From NCBI RefSeq assembly GCF_029867415.1, contig NC_081183.1:68398336-68462335 (forward strand): a DNA stretch of 64,000 nt, in the 5' to 3' direction. Below the pieces are notes generated by a model. That model made no database searches, was not told the origin of the DNA, and saw nothing but the letters and a program-made list of their open reading frames with translations. The DNA comes from Vicia villosa. Its lineage: Eukaryota; Streptophyta; Magnoliopsida; Fabales; Fabaceae. Position numbers and translations under genes: made by a program. Position 1 is the stretch's first letter. Each line of letters starts with the position of its first letter. Below, piece by piece: positions 55,668-64,000 of this stretch.

Positions 55668-58600
55668 TGTCGCACGCTCGCGAAAAATGAACAGAGTCGC
55701 CACCAATATATTTATCCCATAAGGGAAAGGAATATCATAAAACCTAGGAAAGGATAAGAACAGGGTCTTGCGACCAGAGAATCAAGGTACGGGAGTCGGT
55801 TACGCGAGGGGAAGGTATTAGCACCCCTCACGCCCATCGTACTCGATGGTATCCACCTATGTCTGTTTCTATCTAAAGGGTGTATAACTATGTCTATGTC
55901 TAAATGCGAAATGAATGCAGAATGTAGGGAAAAGAAAGAATTGTACTCGCACGGGCCCTACCCCGCTGCCTACGTATCCTTTTCAGGAATCAGAGTTACC
56001 GTAGCTCGGCTAAAGATTTTCTGTTTGTTTTTGTGTTTTTTAGTTGGGCGGAATTAACGCTCGCGCTCTTGCATAAGGGGACAGCCTAGGATGCAATGGA
56101 GCGGAGATAACGGTGCCCTTAGGTGCCAAAGAGGCAAAAGGAAAAGAGATTGGTTTGTGTCTTTTAGGGTAGATGAGTGATGAACAGTTCCCAATACCGG
56201 GCCACTCACCACTTTCTCTACTTTATTTTAATTTGAACCATTGTTAGGTGTTTTAAGTGTTTTTGGTTGTGTATTTTTTAAGGGAAATTACTCTGCGATT
56301 CGAATCACATAAAATGTATAATGATCGAGAAGCAGATTAGGGAATGAATCCCACTCACTTCCATCCCATTATGTAATGTTTGAGAAACAGATTAGGGAAT
56401 GGATCCCACTCATTTCTCTCCCATTAATTAATGTTTGAGAAACAGATTAGGGAATGAATCCCACTCATTTCTCTCCCATTAGGTAGTGACCGAGAAACAG
56501 ATTAGGGAATAAATCCCACTCGTTTCTATGCCACTAAATGATTGAGAAACAGATTAGGGAATGAATCCCACTCATTTCTCTATCACTTTCTTATTGTGAT
56601 TCGCATCTTCCTTTTATTAATGTTTTAAAGAGTTGAAAAAGAAAAAGAATGCAAAGGGGAATTAACCTATTCTCTAATCTAAGTTGTCTATACAAGTCTA
56701 AGTTTTAATGATAACATGGGATAGATTCTAAAAGAAGCATACAAGTGGTATTAACAACATAGGCCAAAAATAAGGCCAAAAACAAGTAATAAAGTCACAC
56801 AACAATTATACAAAAATAACATGGAACTAGCACAAAACAATTCAAGCATTAGTACAAAAACGAAACTAAAAAGCTAACATTTTTTTATGACCTTTTTATG
56901 AAGGAATTTAAATGCCAAAATCAACCTAAAAAATTCTACTATTTTTTATGAGTTTTCTAATGTCAATGATCACCTAAAAATCTAACAAGTTTTAATGGTG
57001 ATTATGATACTAAAATTAAACCTAAAAGTGGCCTAAAAATCTAACAAGTTTTATTGATTTCGTTGTGTCGTCTATCATCTAAAAAATTAGCATACAAAAC
57101 TATATGAAAAAGAACCAAAATCTAACATGAAAATATGTACACAGGGGGGTGTAAGATTAAAGTCAATGGTGCTGGAAGTAGTATGGGCGCAGGGCTGGTA
57201 CAGAGGCCCAACAGGTTTTTGTTGTATGCAGATTTTAGCCAAAAAGTGACGTTATGGGTTTATGGAGGTGTATGAAGCAATTTGGGCGCGGGCCCATGGT
57301 GTGTTTTTTGTATAGTATCCTTTCAGCACCAAAAGATGGGGGTGCGATGGGCCTAAGGGGTGAGAAGAACAGGGATTTTCGTGTATGGCCCAAAAGTTGT
57401 GTAATCCATCACAATTTTTATTCAGAATTATATCCAATCTTATTCAAATGCTACTGTTAAACCAAACACTAATCACAGGTAATTTCAGATGCTAATGTAA
57501 TTAAGAGCAATTAAACCTCTACTAATATCAATCAATTATTCAGATTAAAAAAGATTAAGAACAAAAGGGGATTAGGGTTAAAATTATATGACCATTGAGC
57601 TTACCTCTCCTCTCCTTCTCACGAACGCGACACAGCGACGGCGCCAGAGGGAAGCTCCTCTCCGATTTGCTGTTCCGTTCGTCTCTCTCAAGCAAGCGGC
57701 GGCGATAGCTCACGTTCCCCGACCAACTCAAACACTCGCCGCAACAGCCTGAAAACTCAAATTTCTCCGACGAAGGCTCGGTCTATTTCTTCATACTTCT
57801 AACTGCTGATCTGATGCGCTATGGATTGCGAATTGTAATGTTGGTTGATGCAGCCAAGGAATGTTGTCGAAGACGTGCGTTGAAGATTCGCTGCAATGGC
57901 GCGATGATGTTTGTTGATGTTGGCGTATCTGTTGGAGTTCGTTGAGGATGATGAAATAGGTGAAGAAGATTCAAGATCGAGAAAAGTTCGTCACAAGTTG
58001 AGTCTCTGTTATGTGATTTCTCTGACGAACGATGAAGAATTTGAAGATTGAGGTGCGACTTTCTTGTGGTGATTGAAGGATGAAGAACTCTGGATCGATG
58101 AAGATGAAGATTGGAGCCAAAGTTTGTTACGTTTTGATTATCGGTGAGTTCTCTCTCCAATTTCTGTTATGCCTCTTTTTTTTCTCCTCCCTTCTCTTAT
58201 GATCTGAAGCTTCTGAATTCGTTTTTTTTTGTTCTGTTCTAGAGATTGTGGAGATGATGGAGATTGAGAGAGTGGTTGAAGAGGGCTGGAGATTGAATTG
58301 AAGATGATGAAGGAGCTTGAAGATTGAAGAGAGTGAAGGTTGAGAGGTTGAAGATGGACGAGAGGGAAGAAGTGATGTAGTGGTAGTGAGGATTATGAAG
58401 GTGAGAATGAAGGTGGAGGAGAATGGTGGAGCCGCTTGAATGAAGGTCAAGGGGAAGATTATATAGAGGTTAGCTCACTTTGTTTTTCTGTTATACTCCT
58501 CAATAATTCTGTTAGTAGCTGTTATGAGAGACTTAGAAAAATCGGTTACAATTCTGTTATGCTGGTTGGGAGTTGGTTACAGATCTGTATGGACAGTTAG

Positions 58601-58835
58601 GAATTCTGTTATTTTTGTTTGATAACTGTTAGCTACATTGGGAAATGAAAGTTAGTTAGGTTGTTTTCTGTTTGTTATAGGAGGTAGGAAGTTGCTAGCT
58701 GAATGTTAGTAATTGGTAACTGACTTGGGTCTGAACTGCACTGCACCTATTTTCTTTGTATGAACTTGTATGCCTTGGTTCCGCTGCATTATTTTTCTTT
58801 TGCACTGACTATATGTCGATGATGCCCTTCGAATG
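55668..58835 (-). repeat. Ogre-type LTR inserted in the gag fragment
   Basis: The left end reads TGTCGCACGCTCGCGAAAAA...AGAGTCGCCACC. This is followed by a region (GGGAGTCGGTTACGCGAGGGGAAGGTATTAGCACCC, about 55794) homologous to the end of the other Ogre LTRs. It therefore runs in minus orientation, with its terminal CA at 55668. It carries five hairpin-type repeats (56326-56590) and a GC-rich stretch near 57600-57760. Its other end was not found, and it is interrupted at 58836 by the next LTR. Several ORFs inside show no protein features. Confidence 0.65.
56326..56590. repeat. Five tandem hairpin repeats in an Ogre-type LTR
   Basis: Units of about 50-58 bp read GAGAAACAGATTAGGGAATG then AATCCCACTCATTTCTC. 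Outer arms GAGAAA/TTTCTC (or GAAG/CTTC in the first unit) and inner arms GGGA/TCCC are present in every copy. Confidence 0.88.
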
Positions 58836-61329
58836 TGTCATACCCTAATTTTTGACCCCCCTGAGATGACATATCTTTAGGATTTTCATCAGGTCAAAGC
58901 AAGTACCCCGAGCAGTCACTTCTTCATCTGGCATTTAATTGAGGATGCTCAAAAACAAGAAAACTCAGGCAAAGGATCAATCAATAGAAGGATTAGTCTC
59001 CAATGCAATCATAAGACTCAAGAGCTTCATTATTTCACCTATGATTGATTAGACACCCAGTCATCTGAGTACAAGTTTACTCAGGTCACCAGACTATGGT
59101 TTTTTAGCCTATCAAGGACTAAAATCAGGGATCACCTTTGGGAAACCCTAAAAAGCCCCAGGGGATCATTCAAAGACATCAATCATCTTCAAATAGCTCA
59201 TATGACAAGATCTACTGGACATCACACCTCAATTCAAAGTCTACAGTCATTATTTTCATATGGTCGACAATTAGGGTTTTTGACCTAATTCACCAGGATG
59301 GTTGACTTTTAATCAGGGCATGGATCTAAAACTCAAGACATGATTCAAGAACCTCTACTACCTCAATATAATCCATTTACATCATTCATTTGAGGAGAAG
59401 ATCTTGATTCTACACAAAAGTCCAAATTTTCACTTTATCAGGAAAAAGTCAACTATATGGGTTCACCTTTGACTTTTAAGATTTTTGGTCAAACCATGAC
59501 TTTCAAAGATCAATATCATCAATATATGGATATTAAAGTCATTTGACCAGAGAAATTCAAAGAGATTCACCAAGACGCAAAAAGTCGGGAATTAGGGTTT
59601 TTGAGGGCACTGTGGGAACTCAAAATTTCACCTACACAACTCAAAAAACTTCCAACATGAAAGTTGTAGATCTTGCAAAATAAAACAACATCTTACAAAG
59701 GAACTTTTTTCAAAAGATCAATCATTTAAGAGTTTTTGAAATTTTGGAGTTTTAGGTCATAAACACTTAGAAATTTTTCTAAGTGTTTTAACCTAGTTTT
59801 CTTCCAACTTTGGCCTCATTTTTCACAAATTTGCCAAAGGATTCTGAAGAAACTCCAAACTAATGATTTGAAGTAGATGTTTAGGGCTTTCCAAATTGTG
59901 TTCAACCTTCTCCAAATTCATTTTGAGCTAAGAGTTATGCTTGTTCAAAGTTGGCCTCATGAAGTGAAATTATAGGTCATGCATCATTTTGGAACTTTGA
60001 AATTTTGTGCACATGACCTCAAATAAGGATGCTACACGACCCATAACCCATCTGAAAACATACCATGCATTCATTTTTACCATGCCATGATAATTGAAGA
60101 AGATTCCTAAAACAAGAACATGTGATTATGTAATGATTACATTTGTGAATTTATGGCAAATTGATGAATCACCCAAGGAATCTTCTCACCAACCAATTAG
60201 AGCTCACTTTGCATCTGAAATGTTCCCCAAGATCAGATAGAATCAATGGATAGGGGAAGCTAGCCCGAAAATGCATCATTGCATTTAGGATCTTTTCAAA
60301 ATTTCTTCTTGGCTAAGAAACCAAACTTCTTTCATTAAGCAAGCTCACCACAGCCAATTGATCTGCATTCATTTGCCTATAAATAGGAGGGCATACTTCA
60401 GTAGAAAAACACACCAAAGCAACCATATTCCTTGCTTTCTCTTTCTCTTCTCATGCTTATTGTTTTTCAAAGTTCTTTGGCAAGAAGAATCGTTTTCTTC
60501 AAACCAGAGCTTATCTTTGGAAAGTAAGCATTCTAACATCTCAAGGGAGGTCATTTGAGGTGATCCAAGCACCTGGATCATTTCTGTAAGTGGAGGAACA
60601 CCATTGTTGCTCTCACTTTGAAGTTGTTGCAGTTGAAGGTCCATAGTGCAACTCAGAAGGTTTCCAATCGAGCCAAGCATCCAGGCACGTTCCATAGGAG
60701 GTAGTGAAGCTGTTCAGATGGCTACAGCTCATCTGTAACTCAAGAATCATCACTCTCCATGTTCACTTGAAGCTCAAATCGAGGGAGGTCCATAGAACAA
60801 TTCAGAAAGATTGAGGTTACAACAAGCATTCAGTTAGCATCACTGAGTCCCAAGGAAGCTTTTGGGATCATTCATACAAGCCCAGTTGCTCTCTATCATC
60901 CTCACGACCTCCATTTTCAGAGGTAAGTTTCTGAACTCCACCTCTTTAATTTAAGCACTCTTTATGATATAGCTCGATTCTATCTTGTTCAACATCATCA
61001 GAGGATTGAAAACCCTCTATCATCATTCATTTATTCATCTTGTTTGTCATTTAATTTCAAATTTAGGGTTCATGTGTTCTTAGAATTCTCTGAGAAATTA
61101 GGTAGTTATAGCTAATATAAATAAATGTTAGTTACATATCTGAGTTCGTGAGGAAATTTAGAGCAAAATTGATGTTTACATCATGTCATTTAGTTGAGAA
61201 ACCAGAGAGTTAGAAATTTTAGAATTTGAGAGCTTGAGGAAGAAGACGACCATGGCTGTGGCGCGCAAAATTCAAATCCAAGGGCAGGGTTTATTTTATT
61301 TTGAGTAGTATGCGTTTTACAAACGAATT

Positions 61330-61417
61330 CATCGTTTGCCCTAGTGGCCTCACATACGCCCTTAGTCCCCTCATGCCTCAAGTCTGGGGTTCGAATCCCC
61401 CTCGCCCCAGACTTTTT
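61330..61417 (+). other. tRNA-like module A in the right Ogre LTR
   Basis: A box TGCCCTAGTGG (61337-61347), B box GGTTCGAATCC (61388-61398) and TTTTT (61413-61417). Perfect 8-bp arms GTCTGGGG/CCCCAGAC enclose the B box. It is homologous to 35028-35118. Confidence 0.65.
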
Positions 61418-61494
61418 GATTCTTTTATTTTTCAAAGATTTACCACTTGTTTTGAAACACAACCAAATGGGTGTGTGTCATTGTCACTAAGCGC

Positions 61495-61577
61495 GCGTTG
61501 GCTCAGTGGTGTTGTTTTGGGCTGGTAACATAGAGGGCGTGGGTTCAAACCTGGTTGGTGACAAAACCCTATTTTTT
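61495..61577 (+). other. tRNA-like module B in the right Ogre LTR
   Basis: A box TTGGCTCAGTGG (61498-61509), B box GGTTCAAACCT (61542-61552) and a T-run at 61572-61577. It is homologous to 34868-34946 and in the same orientation as the LTR. Confidence 0.6.
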
Positions 61578-62431
61578 ACCACTTTTTTCCATTTGATTTC
61601 TTCACAACTTCAACCAATTATTTAACCTATCAAATTAATTTATTTTCACTTCATTTTTCACACATTTGTCATTTAATATATCTATTTTATGAATAATCAA
61701 AAAAATCATAAAAATATTATTTATTTCATATATTTTTATTAGGTTTAAAATAGTATGTTTTAAGTGTTTTCTTAAATACTTTAAATGCATATTTTCATTT
61801 TGTTTTAACCTATTTATTTTTGTGAATAAAGTTTATGATAAAACCCTAATTATTTAGGTCTTAATTAGTCATAGATCTTTTTTTACCTTAATTAAGTTGA
61901 CTTTCTGTCAATTTTCAAAACTGTTTTCAATCTCCGAATAAATCAAATAACTAAGGTTTTCAAACAACAAAACCTTATATTATTTCAAATCATTTTCAAA
62001 ACTAATTTTACACCAGTACTATAAAGTACTGGGCCTCTAATAGAGTGTAAGTCCCAAACACCTTCTCTTCTTAGCTTGTTTTCAAAACTGTATTTTCAAA
62101 ATCTTCTTTCTGTTTTCAAAACATTCTTCTGGTATTTGAAGGGCATTATTCCCGGTGAAACTCTTCAGATACCTATGTGACCTTTGTCCATCTTCACTTC
62201 TTCTGTTTTCAAAAACCATTAACTGCTTATCATATATATATTCAACTGTTATCAACAAAACAACAAAAATTACTGTTGAGGCTCTGTACATACTTCTCCA
62301 AAGGCCTCCACTCCATCCAGGTTAGGCTTTACAAGCTTTCAATTTACAGTCTTTATTTAAATTACTGTCAAATATAAACTGTGCATATATTAGTTTAGAA
62401 CTACGTTTGAGTATAAACCCTAGGACAGTTA

Positions 62432-62432
<1 letters not shown>

Positions 62433-62462
<30 letters not shown>
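62433..62462. repeat. (TA)n run in the right Ogre LTR
   Basis: About 15 TA units; the corresponding sites at about 34012 and 53022 have only 5-6 units. Confidence 0.9.
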
Positions 62463-62468
<6 letters not shown>

Positions 62469-63099
62469 GAATATGACCTAGGATTGAGAGTGTCTTCCCG
62501 GTGAAGGCTCTTTCCTAATTAGAGATCTGTAGTTCAAACCCCCAAGATGAATTATTCCCGGTGAAACATCTTGGCAAAAACCTTAGAATCCAAAAATATA
62601 GGGCACATCCACCCAAAGAGGAATTATTCCCGGTGAAACCTCTTACCCATTTGCTTAGAGCCAAAATAAGTTCAAAACTACATAGCTTTCTCTTGTGCTA
62701 TAACAAGGACCCTCGATTAGCCTCCTCTTGGGCTTTGTACAAGGACCCACAGGTTTCTTAAAAGCATTTCCAGCTTCCTCTTGAGCTTGTATACAAGGAC
62801 CCATCAGGTTTCTTATAAACATAGGAACAGGTCTTTAGTCACCTTTTAGCCTACCCTGGTGAGTTTTCTTCCAATTTAAACCAGACTTTAAACAAGCTAA
62901 GTTTGTCTCAATTTTGCATTGAGTACACCTTTTGGAATGAGAGACATGGACAGTCTCTGTCACCCTTATCTTCATCAATCTTCCTTAGCAGAGTCTAGGA
63001 TCTATGTTTATTTTCTCCTCAGCATGAGTCAGCCTTCATCTTGGGCTTTAAACAAGAAGTCTCCACTAGATAATCTTTCTGCCAATCATTTCAATAAAA

Positions 63100-63530
63100 T
63101 TCCCTGGAAAGGGTTAGCCTCCAAATCAATCCATCATTTCAATAAAATTCCCTGGAAAGGGTTAGCTTCCAAATCAATCCATCATTTCAATAAAATCCCC
63201 TGGAAAGGGTTAGCTTCCACACATTCTTTCATGTTAACAAAACCCCTGGAAAGGGTTAGCCTCCAAAATCATTCCTTCATTTTAATAAAATTCCCTGGAA
63301 AGGGTTAGCCTCCAAAGTCAATTAATAAAATTCTGTTTAAAATGTCAAAACCCCTAGAAAGGGTTAGCCTCCAATATCAGTCTTTCAAAACCAAATATTC
63401 ATTCTCTTAGGAGATAATTTCCCCAAAAGAGTCAAAACCCCTGAAAAGGGTCAGCCTCCAAAAACAGGATAAAGTCAGTCTTTTAACAGACAAATTCACC
63501 AGCTGAGTCAAAATCCCTGGAAAGGGATAG
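63100..63530. repeat. Expanded CCCTGGAAAGGG minisatellite
   Basis: Eight copies of CCCTGGAAAGGGTTAGCCTCC and variants are spaced about 46-86 bases apart. The two LTRs of the younger Ogre have only two copies each. CCCT/AGGG arms give each unit a small dyad. Confidence 0.88.
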
Positions 63531-63607
63531 CTTCCAAAGAAAAACAGTCTTTTAATAAATAAAATCTCCTCAGTAGAGTCAAAACCAACAAAAACAGTTA
63601 GCCTCAA

Positions 63608-64000
63608 CCTTGGGCTTCATACAAGGCACCAAACAATAAAACTCCCCTGTCAAGAGTCAGCCTCAACCTTGGGCATTGTACAAGGCAGATAATAGAGTCT
63701 CCCCAGTGAGTTCTTCATCATTCAATAGCCACAACCTTGGGCTTTGTACAAGGCAGATTAAACCATATTTTTATGTGTCAAAGATTCCTAACACCTAGGA
63801 TCTTTTCCCCATAGAGTCATCCATACTCAGTTTATTTAAGAGTCAGCCACAACCTTGGGCTTTGTACAAGGCAGAAAATAATGTTTTTTTCCTAGCTAGA
63901 GTCAGCCTCAATTCTGGGCTTTGTACAGAACACCAAATAAAAATCCATCAAAATAAACACTCTCCAAATAGAGTCAGCCTCAATTCTGGGCTTTGTACAG
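63608..64000. repeat. Hairpin words CCTTG/CAAGG and TTCTG/CAGAA
   Basis: Four copies with CCTTG/CAAGG (63608, 63667, 63735, 63853), one with TTCTG/CAGAA (63912) and one cut by the window end (63984) surround the shared loop GGCTTTGTA or a close variant. Confidence 0.8.

Larger units (their letters stand above)
58836..64000 (+). repeat. Plus-strand LTR of the younger Ogre family, runs off the window
   Basis: It starts TGTCATACCCTAATTTTTGACC and stays collinear with the reverse complement of 37608-32030 for at least 5.1 kb (ACCCAGTCATCTGAGT, GGTCGACAATTAGGG, CCCGGTGAAAC blocks). The preceding bases are not purine-rich, so it is likelier a 5' LTR or solo LTR than a 3' LTR. Two tRNA-like modules (61330-61577), a long TA run (62433-62462) and expanded minisatellites (63100-64000) lie inside. 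ORFs within it have no coding features. Confidence 0.85.

Noticed and set aside
57590..58450. Possible host gene exon in the GC-rich stretch
   Set aside because: ORFs on the minus strand (57819-58160, 58127-58450) are Ser/Thr/His-rich without recognisable domains and lie inside an Ogre-type LTR.

Overview
This is a stretch of plant nuclear genome made almost entirely of nested transposable elements. The organism is most likely a legume of the pea/vetch/lentil/faba bean tribe. The evidence is a set of giant Ogre-type (Ty3/gypsy, TAT lineage) LTR retrotransposons, with an LTR of about 5.6 kb, a PBS reading TGGCGACTC, an extra ORF1 and an archaeal-type second RNase H, next to Tekay/Del chromoviruses, Ty1/copia, CACTA and MITE sequences. 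The species assignment is inference. The only convincing host gene is a 124-residue single-span membrane protein at 6074-6448, with B3-type RY motifs upstream.

Layout. 1-1735: minus-strand Tekay-type fragment (start of gag, leader, PBS, truncated 5' LTR). 1740-5416: decayed 5'-truncated Ty1/copia element, plus strand. 5417-8091: the host gene and a 715-bp hAT-like element. 8100-9435: a TIR element with 8-bp TSD, packed with 20-bp palindromes. 9654-13260: decayed CACTA element (minus strand) whose gene encodes a C48/Ulp1-like protease domain. 13285-17376: AT-rich intergenic DNA with microsatellites, a 100-bp tandem duplication and a 233-bp MITE with perfect 9-bp TSD. 17382-18878: a solo LTR with 5-bp TSD and ten AGGTCGACCT-type palindromes.

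19762-58835 is a nest. An old minus-strand Ogre-type element (3' LTR 19762-23298, 3' UTR from 23299) was split by a nearly intact Tekay element (23542-31754, TSD ttgag, LTRs about 98.5% alike). It was split again by a younger minus-strand Ogre (3' LTR 32030-37608, internal 37609-51103, truncated 5' LTR 51104-53387). To the right lie a deleted Ogre-type internal region with a gag fragment (53388-55667), another Ogre-type LTR inserted in that gag (55668-58835), and a plus-strand LTR of the same family as the younger Ogre, running off the window (58836-64000).

The most interesting signal is non-coding. The younger Ogre's 3' UTR holds about 26 tandem units (38152-39660), each able to form a two-part hairpin. 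The arms differ between units in a mostly complementary way (GACAAA/TTTGTC, AACAAA/TTTGTT, AACGAA/TTCGTT, AGCAAA/TTTGCT). Unrelated sequences with the same behaviour recur in the old Ogre 3' UTR (31808-32013), in the Ogre LTRs (32975-33760, 63608-64000) and in another Ogre-type LTR (56326-56590). Ogre LTRs also carry sense-oriented tRNA-like modules (A box, B box, T-run), two in tandem in the younger family. All conclusions come from reading by eye; no alignments or searches were run.
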